Both the position numbers and the translations under genes were made by a program. From assembly GCF_003990645.1 (NCBI RefSeq), contig NZ_RYZK01000011.1:1-64000 (forward strand): a DNA stretch of 64,000 nt. The letters are read 5' to 3'. The DNA is from Shimia sediminis. Lineage in GTDB: Bacteria; Pseudomonadota; Alphaproteobacteria; Rhodobacterales; Rhodobacteraceae. Below the pieces are notes generated by a model that was not told where the DNA came from, ran no database searches, and was given only the letters and a program-made list of their open reading frames with translations. Each line of letters begins with the position of its first letter. The stretch's first letter is position 1. Below, one piece after another: positions 6,790 to 14,828 of the stretch.

Positions 6790-8691
6790 TTAGTGGATCG
6801 CCCAGGTCACAAGCTCGCGCACCTCGTCCGAGAGGGTGTCGCCCGAAGGATCACCCAAGCGCAACGGGGTCTGTTTCTTGAAGTTCTTGTGATCCACATA
6901 CCAGGGACGCTGGTAGATGATCGCCAGGATCGGGCGGGTCTGGTCGCTTCGGTTGGCCAGGCCCTGGTGGAACAGCCGGGAATCCATCAGATAACAGGAC
7001 CCGATATCGCAATGCGGGTCGAGGGTCGGGCACTCTTCGTAGTTTGAATAGTGCTTCTTGTGGCTGCCCGGCCAAAGTCGGGTGCTGCCGGTGTCGCGAG
7101 TCAGGGGGATCAGCGGCACGATTAGGGAAATCAAAAAATTCGGCACTGCGAGGTCTGGATCCTCGGGAAACAGCAGCGGATTGTCCCGGTGAATGCTTTG
7201 ATCCTTGGCTCCGGGGGCTGAGGCGACCGAAGTTACGCTGCCTAAAATCACCTTGTCTGACAACAGCTTACGCATGATTGGCAGAATGAAGGGAGACGCC
7301 AGCAAGCCCGGATCGGCCAGCGCACCCTGCAGCGCAGGCGTGACCATGTAGCGGCGGTCTCCGACACGCAGCGCGGCGTCTTTGGAAATGTCCTGCTGGA
7401 AACCGGCGTAATCCTCGCTAAAGCGGGCATGACAGTCGCGGATGAGGGCAGGATCAAAAACATCGCGGATCACGAGGGTTCCGTGGTCGCGAAAGGCCAA
7501 GATCGCCTTGTCCAAGGTGTCCGGCGCCCAGGCCATGGCGGCCTTTTCCGAAGGGGTCGGGGTGATGTCAAAGGCTCTCGCCGCCTCGACCGAGAGGTCC
7601 GCGGCCCGCCATTGCGACAGGGCCTTGCGCGCACGTCGGTCCCGCCCTGTGGCGCGGTAGGCACGCGCCAGATCAGCGGCAAAGGCGCGATCCGTTGCGG
7701 CAATATCTCCGAACAAATCCAAGAGGTTAGAAAGCCTGCGGCGTACCATTTTCTTGATCGTGCTCTGCGAGGTTCGGCTGGTGATTCCATAGGGCGCAAA
7801 GGCCGAAATGTAGTGCATCACGCCAGCAATACAGCTGGCCTGGAGGCCGGGTTTCAAGGCATCCGGGGCGATGGGGCCATCTGCCAATGCAGTGACATAG
7901 GCATCAAGAACCCCGGCGTCGCGGGTGACCGAGCGGTTTTCGAATCCGTCGGTTGCCGAGAGGCCAAGAAACGCGCGGTGGGCACCGCGAAACTGGGCGT
8001 GCAGGGAAAAGCCGGGCGGGGCCCAGATGGCGTCGTCCCAGTCGAAAATCACCGGCGATCCGTCGTCGCGCAGGGCGACGTTCTTGGGGCGCAAATCGCA
8101 ATGGTTGATGGTTGACGGCATGGTATCCGCCAGCTTGAAGAGGTTGGTGAGATGAGGCGTTAAAGCATTGAAAATGCTCAAGTATCCCTTTTGCGAATTG
8201 GTGCTGAAATAGGCAAAGGGATTGCCCGGATTGGCCTGAGAGCGGCCCTGCGACAAGGCCTCTTGGATCAGGGCGAGAAACCGCGTGAAGGTTCCGGCGC
8301 AGGTGACGTGCGGCAGGCTGGCGGCCAGATCGGCATGGCCAAAGGCACGTTGCTGCACTGTGCCATAGGCCGCCAGCACGCGTGCCTTGGCAGCATCGTC
8401 CAGCGCGTCGGAACAGGGTGGCACGGCAAAGTCCTGCATCAGGATAAGGGATTGATCTGTGTTTACTTTCAATACCTTAGGAACACTTCCCTCGGCCAGA
8501 GCGGAGAGGTAGAGATTGTGTACCCCGCCCTTGTGATGGCGGTTGAACGAGGCCTTGAGATAGCTGTGAGTCGCCCCGTCACTCAGGCGATAGGTTCGCG
8601 CCCAGGGGTGACGCGTGACAACATCATGCGTCGAAAACGTCAGGTGTTCTGCCGCCCATGCGAGCGCCTTGTCTTCGGAAAAACCGGACAT
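6790..8691 (-). CDS. Fusion of a phosphotransferase (APH-like kinase) domain and a phytanoyl-CoA dioxygenase (PhyH) domain
   Basis: 633 residues from the ATG at 8691; the open frame extends further upstream only through the palindromic repeats. Residues about 20-330 follow the aminoglycoside-phosphotransferase/choline-kinase fold, with the catalytic loop HCDLRPKN (H197, D199, N204) and the metal motif FDWDDA (D217). Residues about 390-610 are PhyH-like: HRD (H501, D503), a distal H575 and R587 match the iron and 2-oxoglutarate ligands. A bifunctional kinase/Fe(II)-2OG hydroxylase acting on one small molecule or lipid head group is implied. The substrate is unknown. The gene stands alone. Confidence 0.8.
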   Translation of the reverse strand: MSGFSEDKALAWAAEHLTFSTHDVVTRHPWARTYRLSDGATHSYLKASFNRHHKGGVHNLYLSALAEGSVPKVLKVNTDQSLILMQDFAVPPCSDALDDAAKARVLAAYGTVQQRAFGHADLAASLPHVTCAGTFTRFLALIQEALSQGRSQANPGNPFAYFSTNSQKGYLSIFNALTPHLTNLFKLADTMPSTINHCDLRPKNVALRDDGSPVIFDWDDAIWAPPGFSLHAQFRGAHRAFLGLSATDGFENRSVTRDAGVLDAYVTALADGPIAPDALKPGLQASCIAGVMHYISAFAPYGITSRTSQSTIKKMVRRRLSNLLDLFGDIAATDRAFAADLARAYRATGRDRRARKALSQWRAADLSVEAARAFDITPTPSEKAAMAWAPDTLDKAILAFRDHGTLVIRDVFDPALIRDCHARFSEDYAGFQQDISKDAALRVGDRRYMVTPALQGALADPGLLASPFILPIMRKLLSDKVILGSVTSVASAPGAKDQSIHRDNPLLFPEDPDLAVPNFLISLIVPLIPLTRDTGSTRLWPGSHKKHYSNYEECPTLDPHCDIGSCYLMDSRLFHQGLANRSDQTRPILAIIYQRPWYVDHKNFKKQTPLRLGDPSGDTLSDEVRELVTWAIH

Positions 8692-8766
8692 TGATCTGCC
8701 TTTGACCTCATTGTTTTGGCCGGAATTTAGCGCGGGTATGTGGCCAAAGTATGGAGGGGCTTTTGA

Positions 8767-8850
8767 CCATGTTGTACAACATTTTTCGGCACGACTCTCC
8801 ATGTTGTACAACTTTTTTGGAGGTGACTCTCCATGTTGTACAACATTTTT
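8767..8850. repeat. Three palindromic sites at exact 32-bp period
   Basis: CCATGTTGTACAAC begins at 8767, 8799 and 8831, each followed by a T-rich run. The first and third contain the perfect 14-bp palindrome ATGTTGTACAACAT; the second carries ACTT instead of ACAT at the end. Copies two and three also share the preceding GACTCT. Thirty-two base pairs is three helical turns, so all sites face the same side of the DNA. They lie 76-160 bp upstream of the kinase/dioxygenase fusion gene and look like a cooperative operator. The TTGTACAA core is in the style of GntR-family sites, but no such regulator is encoded nearby. Confidence 0.75.
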
Positions 8851-8887
8851 CCGGGCACTTTCGCGGGGCTGGTGCACCGTTTTGAGG

Positions 8888-9037
8888 TCACTCCTGCGCG
8901 CTCAGGATAAAATCTGCGGCGCGGTCGGCAATCATCATCGTCGGTGCGTTGGTATTGCCGGACACCAGCGACGGCATCACGGAACAATCCGCGACCCGCA
9001 ACCCGACAATCACATAATCGAAAGCAACTGTTTTCAT
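8888..9037 (-). pseudogene. Internally deleted remnant of a GMC-family oxidoreductase
   Basis: The 49-codon frame joins a typical GMC start ([12 protein letters not shown], the first beta strand of the FAD-binding fold) directly to a typical GMC end ([20 protein letters not shown] followed by [13 protein letters not shown]). Full-length members such as choline dehydrogenase are about 530 residues, so roughly 480 internal codons have been lost without breaking the frame. The GXGXXG motif is cut after VIVG and the catalytic histidine region is missing, so it cannot be an active enzyme. It sits between the operator repeats and the MarR gene. Confidence 0.75.
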
Positions 9038-9083
9038 GGCGTATGCGGTCCCGGTTTTGCTGGCCACGCTATGTATGTTGCGC

Positions 9084-9111
9084 TTGCCATATGTTGCATT
9101 TGCCAATATGG
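9084..9111. promoter_or_regulatory. Candidate operator upstream of the MarR gene
   Basis: CCATAT (9087-9092) and ATATGG (9106-9111) form an inverted repeat. TTGCCATATG and TTGCCAATATGG also form an imperfect direct repeat. The position, 40-65 bp before the MarR start and between divergent reading directions, suits an autoregulatory MarR site or the gene's promoter. Assignment is from position and symmetry only. Confidence 0.3.
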
Positions 9112-9148
9112 TAGTTAACAAGTCAAGAGAATCTATGGGAGAGATGCA

Positions 9149-9667
9149 TTGCATGCGGCCCTGATACCGCCAGAGCAAATTGATGATTTCCTCATCCTCC
9201 GGGCCCGGAAGTACACCAGTTCGACCCGGCGCGCTTTGACTCGCGATGTTCTCCAGGCGGAAAACCTGCCGGTTCTCGAATGGCAGCTGTTGTTCTCGAT
9301 TGCGCGCTTTGGCAGCTGTCACGTTGCCTTTGTGACCAAGCACACCTCGATCGACCCGGCCCATGGCAGCCGGGCGGCGACGGCATTAGAGCGCAAGGGG
9401 CTGATTTCGCGCTGCGAAGACCCAAGCAACAAGCGCCGCAAGCTGCTCTCGCTCACGCCCAAGGGCATCGAGACGGTGGAGCGGATCTGGCCCAAGGCCA
9501 AAGCGGTCACGGCGCAATTCACAAACCGGCTAAGCCCGAAGGACTTTGCCGAGTTGAAGCGGTTGCTGGATCTGGTCAATGGCGCGGCGCTGCCGCTGTT
9601 CAATGCGCAAGAGGCGCACGCCGAGGGCACAGAGATTGAAACGGAAGGAGTGACGGAGCAGGCATGA
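9149..9667 (+). CDS. MarR-family transcriptional regulator
   Basis: 172 residues. The only workable start is a TTG at 9149 behind GGGAGAG; nearby ATGs are out of frame and quickly closed. A winged-helix core is visible: [14 protein letters not shown], recognition region [20 protein letters not shown], then the wing [20 protein letters not shown]. MarR proteins are usually ligand-relieved repressors of adjacent genes. Here the adjacent genes are the TRAP transporter, sulfatase and amidohydrolase, so it probably senses a substrate or intermediate of that pathway. An acidic tail extends past the conserved domain. Confidence 0.88.
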   Translation: MHAALIPPEQIDDFLILRARKYTSSTRRALTRDVLQAENLPVLEWQLLFSIARFGSCHVAFVTKHTSIDPAHGSRAATALERKGLISRCEDPSNKRRKLLSLTPKGIETVERIWPKAKAVTAQFTNRLSPKDFAELKRLLDLVNGAALPLFNAQEAHAEGTEIETEGVTEQA

Positions 9668-9752
9668 CACTTGGTCAGGAGGAATGGACCAAACAGGCCT
9701 GCGCCCAAGCAAACGAAACGACCTAATGGGTTTCTCAATCAGGGAGGAAACG

Positions 9753-10799
9753 ATGAAACCAATGAAATTGATTGCCGCAGCCGTTGCCACGATGGCGATG
9801 ACGTCGAGCGCCATGGCGCAGACCAACCTGACGGCCGAAACGGCAAGCCCCGGCGGTGCAACACACCTGTCGCTGGCGCATATGACGGAAATTGCGGGCA
9901 CCAAAGGTGTCGCAAACATCCAGCTGGCGGATGGTCAGACCCTGACCAACTCGATCCAGAACGTTGCCGAGGGCAAGACGGATATTGCAGGTACGCCCTA
10001 TATTCTGCCGTTCCTGATGAGCCGGGGCGTTGGCCCCTATGGCTCGCTGGGCAAGGAAAAAGGGGCCGAGCTGGCCGGGAATCTGCGCGCGATCAACCCT
10101 TTCGTGTTGGGGATTTTCTTTCTGTTTGCCTATGACGCCAAGGGCGTTGGCGGCTGGGATGACCTGAAGGGTCGCAAGATCTACAATGGTCCGCCACGCG
10201 GCGGCGCTCTGACCAATGCGCGCAGCATGATCCAGATTGTTGCCGGGCTGAAGGACGGCGAAGATTATGAGGGCATGCAGGTCAACTGGGGTCAGGGTGC
10301 GACGCTGATCAGCAGTGGCGAGCCGGATGCGGTTGTTCTGCCAGAGCTGTTCCCCAGCCCTCGCCTGACAACCCCGAGTGCGGCGGGCAAGATGACCGGT
10401 TGGTCGATGCCGATCGAGGCCTATGAAAGCGATGCCATGCAGAAGTACATGAAGGCCCCCGGCAGCGCACCCTGGACGGGTGCTGTGGCGGACATTCAGG
10501 CCGTCATGGGTGACGAGTGGTCCTTTGTCTCGGAGGACGACACCTTCCGCGCCTTTGCAACAATTGGCGGCAACGTCGTGCACAAGGATATGGATGACCA
10601 GATGGTTTACGACCTGGTGTCGACCTATATCTCGACGCTTGATGATCTGAAGGCCAAGGCCCCCTATGGCAACACGGTCGGGTATGATTTCCCCATGCAG
10701 GGCATGTGTGGTGCGAACCCGATCCAGTACCACCCCGCAGCGGCCCGCGCCTGGCGCGAAGCTGGCTACGAGGTCGATGACTGCGCCGTCGCGCAGTAA
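9753..10799 (+). CDS. TAXI-family TRAP transporter substrate-binding protein
   Basis: 348 residues from the ATG at 9753 behind AGGGAGGAA. A signal peptide (MKPMKLIAAAVATMAMTSSA, cleavage after AMA) is followed by a periplasmic binding fold of the TAXI type: early ASPGGATHLSLAHM, a central DLKGRKIYNGPPRGG and VNWGQGATLISSGEPDAV. TAXI proteins deliver organic acids or similar anions to a fused DctQM-type permease, which is the next gene. It is part of the island 9149-16478, so its ligand is likely the sulfate ester or amide handled by the two downstream hydrolases. Confidence 0.9.
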   Translation: MKPMKLIAAAVATMAMTSSAMAQTNLTAETASPGGATHLSLAHMTEIAGTKGVANIQLADGQTLTNSIQNVAEGKTDIAGTPYILPFLMSRGVGPYGSLGKEKGAELAGNLRAINPFVLGIFFLFAYDAKGVGGWDDLKGRKIYNGPPRGGALTNARSMIQIVAGLKDGEDYEGMQVNWGQGATLISSGEPDAVVLPELFPSPRLTTPSAAGKMTGWSMPIEAYESDAMQKYMKAPGSAPWTGAVADIQAVMGDEWSFVSEDDTFRAFATIGGNVVHKDMDDQMVYDLVSTYISTLDDLKAKAPYGNTVGYDFPMQGMCGANPIQYHPAAARAWREAGYEVDDCAVAQ

Positions 10800-10877
10800 C
10801 CCGATCCGGGCATGACATCAGAGCGTCGCCAGCATTGGCGGCGCTCGGTTCACACATTCAGAGATCAGAGAAAAACC

Positions 10878-13214
10878 GTGGCTGACACTGAAAACCGAGA
10901 CACGCGAAAACTGCTATTCCCCAACCAGGCCGTCTATGTTCTGGCGCTGGTCTTTGTCGCCATGGGCGTCATCAACAGCACGCCCGTCATTCCGGGCTGG
11001 ACCGAGATGTGGCAGAGCCTGACCGGGATTGAGACCCTCAAGACACGCAGTTTTTCGACCGAATGGTTCTATCCTATCGTCTTTTTCGTCATGATGCTGG
11101 TCGTGGCGCTGAAGCATTCGATGTGGCGCGCCTGGCGGGGCACATCGTGGGCCTGGTTTGGGGCCTTTATGGATTTTGCACTGGTGATCGCGGCGGGCAC
11201 AATCTCGCTGACCTACCTGGTCGAGATCGACAGTGTGTGCCTGATTGATGCGTTGAACGGTGACCGGGCGCGCATCATGGCAGAAACCCTGCAGGCGGAA
11301 ATCGAGTTTGCCGAAACCATGGGCCTGCCGGCTCCGGACACGGTGGAAGACCCCAAGTGCGTCAACACCACGGGCGTTTGGCTGGTCGCCATCATGGGCG
11401 CCGCGATGCTGATTTTCCTGGGCTATAACATCAAGGTCTGGGGGCTGCCGCTGGTGGCCGTCGCAATCCTGATTGCGCTCTATACCATCGGGACGGTTCT
11501 GGTGTGGTATTTCCACGGGCCCGATGACATCAACAAGTACCTGATGACCAAGCTTGGTGGCGAGCCGCGCACATTTCTGGACGGGGTTCCCAATGTGCAT
11601 GACGCTCTGGTCAACAATGCGTCGGGCATCCTTGGGCGGTTCATGCACGTGATCATGAACATGGTCTTTCCCTATATCATCCTGGGCGCGCTGTTCGGGC
11701 AATCCGCCGGGGGGCAGACCCTGATCAAACTGGCGTTCCGCTGGACCCGGCATTTGCGCGGCGGACCCGCACATGCGGCCATCGTCAGCTCAGCCATGTT
11801 CGGCACGATCTCAGGAGGACCGGTGGTCAATGTCCTGTCGACCGGTGTTCTGACCATTCCGATGATGATCAAGCGGGGCTTTTCCAAGGTCTTTGCGGGT
11901 GGCGTCGAGGCTGCGGCCTCGTCCGGGGGGTCGATCATGCCCCCGGTCATGGGGGTTGCTGCCTTTATCCTCGCCGCGATGACCGGTGTGCCCTATCGGG
12001 ATGTGATCATCGCCGCGGCCCTGCCCGCGGTTGCCTATTTTGCCTGCCTGTTCCTCAGCGCGTCGTTCCAATCCCGCAAACAGGGGATCGAAGCCTTGGG
12101 GGAAATGACCGATGACATGCGGATTGACCGCGAAGACATCCTGCACCTGATGCAGATTTTCCTGCCCATTGTGATGATCCTGGTGTTGTTGCTGACGCCC
12201 AAGGACATGGTGGGCTGCGGCTTTGTCGCCTCGGCTCTGGGCGCCGAGGCAGTGTTTCAGAATGACCGCTGTGTCGTCTCGTCCATGCCGTGGATTCTGC
12301 AGATATTCCAGAATGCGGCGGGTGATGCCGGGGCGACGGGCTGGTGGGCTGCAGCTTTGGTCATGGTGCTGCTGTTCCTGGACAAGGAGTTTCGCGCAAG
12401 GCCCCGCAAGGTTCTGGATGCGCTTGCGGAATCCGGGATCACCATCTCAACACTGTATCTGATGTTGCTGGCGGTCACGGTGATTGATGTCTGCCTGAAC
12501 TTTACCGGCCTGTCGAAATTCGTGGCCATTGACGTGCTGCGGCTGTTGCTGGCGCTGGATCTGGGTGGAGATGGTTCGGTGATGTTCCAGTTCATTGCCC
12601 TGGCCATCACGATGCTGCTGGCGGTGCTGTTGGGCATGGGGATGCCTGCGGTTCCGGCCTATATCAACGTCGCCCTTTTGATGGGGCCGTTGTTGGCAGG
12701 GCTCGGGATTGCCACCTTCACGGCGCATATGTTTATCTTTTACTTTGCCATCGCCTCGGCAATCACGCCACCTGTGGCCCTGGCGGCCTTTGCCGCCTCG
12801 ACCATCACCAAGGCGGAACCTATGGCGACCGGCTTTAGCGCGGTGCGGTCGGGTATCGTGATGTTCGCGATCCCCTTTGTCTTTGCCTTCTATCCAGAGA
12901 TATTGCTGGTGGATCAGGCCCTGATCGATCCGTCCAGCACCAACGGAGCCCCCCTGCCCGGCTATGAAAACGGCGTTCAGATGAGCGCGCTTTTGTGGCT
13001 GTTGGCGCGGCTTGCGCTGGCGCTTTACCTGGTTGCCAGTGCGTTGGCCGGACATGATGCGCGATCTCTCAGTATCGGGTGGATTGCCGTTCGTCTGGCC
13101 ACCGCCGTGGCGATCCTGATGCGCCCAGAATTGATTCAGTTTGCAGCAATCGCTTTCGCGGCAGCGCTTTTGGCGTGGCACCACCTTGGCGCGCGACGGG
13201 CTGCGGCGGCGTAA
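10878..13214 (+). CDS. TRAP transporter fused permease (4TM-12TM)
   Basis: 778 residues from a GTG at 10878; an in-frame ATG at 10812 would add 22 residues but lacks a good ribosome site. Many membrane segments are visible. The N-terminal four-helix part corresponds to DctQ, and the larger part, with GQSAGGQTLIKLAF, SGGPVVNVLSTGVLTIPMMI and the LGMGMPAVPAYINVALL repeat, corresponds to DctM. The fused form is the usual partner of TAXI binding proteins and works as a Na+- or H+-coupled symporter. An inserted periplasmic loop with paired cysteines (near VGCG and NDRC) is present. Confidence 0.9.
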   Translation: MADTENRDTRKLLFPNQAVYVLALVFVAMGVINSTPVIPGWTEMWQSLTGIETLKTRSFSTEWFYPIVFFVMMLVVALKHSMWRAWRGTSWAWFGAFMDFALVIAAGTISLTYLVEIDSVCLIDALNGDRARIMAETLQAEIEFAETMGLPAPDTVEDPKCVNTTGVWLVAIMGAAMLIFLGYNIKVWGLPLVAVAILIALYTIGTVLVWYFHGPDDINKYLMTKLGGEPRTFLDGVPNVHDALVNNASGILGRFMHVIMNMVFPYIILGALFGQSAGGQTLIKLAFRWTRHLRGGPAHAAIVSSAMFGTISGGPVVNVLSTGVLTIPMMIKRGFSKVFAGGVEAAASSGGSIMPPVMGVAAFILAAMTGVPYRDVIIAAALPAVAYFACLFLSASFQSRKQGIEALGEMTDDMRIDREDILHLMQIFLPIVMILVLLLTPKDMVGCGFVASALGAEAVFQNDRCVVSSMPWILQIFQNAAGDAGATGWWAAALVMVLLFLDKEFRARPRKVLDALAESGITISTLYLMLLAVTVIDVCLNFTGLSKFVAIDVLRLLLALDLGGDGSVMFQFIALAITMLLAVLLGMGMPAVPAYINVALLMGPLLAGLGIATFTAHMFIFYFAIASAITPPVALAAFAASTITKAEPMATGFSAVRSGIVMFAIPFVFAFYPEILLVDQALIDPSSTNGAPLPGYENGVQMSALLWLLARLALALYLVASALAGHDARSLSIGWIAVRLATAVAILMRPELIQFAAIAFAAALLAWHHLGARRAAAA

Positions 13215-13233
13215 TGAAAAAGGCTGATCCAGC

Positions 13234-14796
13234 ATGACCAAACGACCCAATTTCCTGTTTCTGATCACCGATCAGCAAAGGGCCGACTGGCTCGGATGTT
13301 ATGGCCACCCAGTTCTGAAAACGCCGCATATCGATTCGATTGCTGCGCGTGGCACGCGGTTTGACAATTTTCACACCGCATCACCGGTCTGCATGCCCAA
13401 CCGGGCCTCGCTTTTGACGGGGCGGTACCCCAGCCTGCATGGGCTGCGCTACAACGGCTGCGCGCTGCCGGAGAACGCCAACACCTTTGTCGATGTGCTG
13501 GCGGATGCCGGGTATCACACGGCCGCCATTGGCAAGAGCCACCTTCAGCCGTTCACGGGCATGCCTCCGATCGGGCGGTCGTTTGACGACATCGCCGATA
13601 TGTCCGAGGCATGGAACGTCGACCGGGTGGATCACTATGAGGAAGAGCCGGCGCAGTATCAGGGTGAGGGTCGATACAGCATCAAGACGCCCTATTACGG
13701 CTATCAGCATGTCGACATGGTGACCTCGCATGGCGACCGGTGCGGTGGGCACTATCAGCAGTGGTTCCGTGAGACGGCCGAGGATTGGGAGGCGCTGCAC
13801 GATCCGGCCAACGAGCTGCCGCACAACTATTCCTGCCCCCAGGCCTATCGGACACCGATTCCCGAAGATCTGTATCCGACCGGCTATATCCGCGACCGCG
13901 CGATTGACTATATCACCGCACGCGCCGGGCAGGACGCACCGTTCTTTGCCTTTGTCAGCTTTCCCGACCCGCATCATCCGTTTAATCCGCCGGGCAAGTA
14001 CTGGGACATGTACAGCCCCGACGATTTTGACGTGCCGTTGCCATATGACGCTCATAAGAATCCGACGCCGCCCATGCGCTGGCTTCGGGATCAGCAAATG
14101 AACGACGGCGGGCAGGCGACGCCGCAAACCGCGATGATGCTTGACGATCAGCAGCTGAAAGAGGCCATGGCGCTTTCGGCGGGGATGATGGCGTTCATTG
14201 ACGATGCGGTTGGCGACATTCTGGCGGCGCTGGAAGAGAGCGGCGAGATGGAGAACACGGTGATCTGCTACAATGCCGATCACGGGGATTACCTGGGGGA
14301 TTTCAACATGCTCTTGAAGGGGGCCTTGCCCTTTAAGAGCATCACGCGCGTGCCGTTTTTGTGGTCGGACCCAGACCAGCGGACACAGGCCAGTTCCGAT
14401 GCGCTGTGTTCCACCGTTGATCTGGCTGCGACCATTCTGGAGCGCGCGGGCCTCGCGCCGTTTAACGGCAATCAAGGGCAGAGTTTCCTGCCCGCCACCC
14501 AAGGGGCCGAGGGGCCGCGCCGCGAGGCGTTGATTGAGTACAATGATGGCGGCAATCGCTTGGGGTTTGAAACGCCCGCGCGCGTGCGGTCGCTGGTCAC
14601 GCCCGAGTGGCGATATTCGGTCTATCGGGATCAGACATGGGGCGAGCTTTATGATTTGGTCAACGATCCGGATGAGACAGAGAACCTGTGGGACAGCGAC
14701 GCGCATCAGCCCATTCGGGCGCAGCTGGCTGAACGGTTGGTGCACCATCTGATAGCGCAGATGGACGAAAGCCCGCAGGCAGATCGCATTGCCTGA
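13234..14796 (+). CDS. Cys-type sulfatase (alkaline phosphatase superfamily)
   Basis: 520 residues. The sulfatase signature SPVCMPNRASLLTGRYP contains C53-x-P-x-R, in which the cysteine is converted to formylglycine. Metal-site residues are visible at LITDQQRADW and NADHGDYLGD. No signal peptide is seen, so it probably acts in the cytoplasm after import by the TRAP system. It could hydrolyse a sulfate ester, a phosphonate monoester or a related compound, since these families share the motif. No formylglycine-generating enzyme is encoded in the window. It lies 19 bp after the permease, consistent with one operon. Confidence 0.88.
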   Translation: MTKRPNFLFLITDQQRADWLGCYGHPVLKTPHIDSIAARGTRFDNFHTASPVCMPNRASLLTGRYPSLHGLRYNGCALPENANTFVDVLADAGYHTAAIGKSHLQPFTGMPPIGRSFDDIADMSEAWNVDRVDHYEEEPAQYQGEGRYSIKTPYYGYQHVDMVTSHGDRCGGHYQQWFRETAEDWEALHDPANELPHNYSCPQAYRTPIPEDLYPTGYIRDRAIDYITARAGQDAPFFAFVSFPDPHHPFNPPGKYWDMYSPDDFDVPLPYDAHKNPTPPMRWLRDQQMNDGGQATPQTAMMLDDQQLKEAMALSAGMMAFIDDAVGDILAALEESGEMENTVICYNADHGDYLGDFNMLLKGALPFKSITRVPFLWSDPDQRTQASSDALCSTVDLAATILERAGLAPFNGNQGQSFLPATQGAEGPRREALIEYNDGGNRLGFETPARVRSLVTPEWRYSVYRDQTWGELYDLVNDPDETENLWDSDAHQPIRAQLAERLVHHLIAQMDESPQADRIA

Positions 14797-14828
14797 CCGG
14801 ACCCGGAACCTGAACAAGCGAGACACAG

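Noticed and set aside
8767-8850. CRISPR-like array
   Set aside because: Only three units, each a palindrome with constant, short and partly identical intervals; no spacer diversity and no cas genes.
8692-8877. A 62-codon N-terminal extension of the kinase/dioxygenase gene
   Set aside because: It is created by reading through the palindromic repeats; the domain begins after the ATG at 8691.
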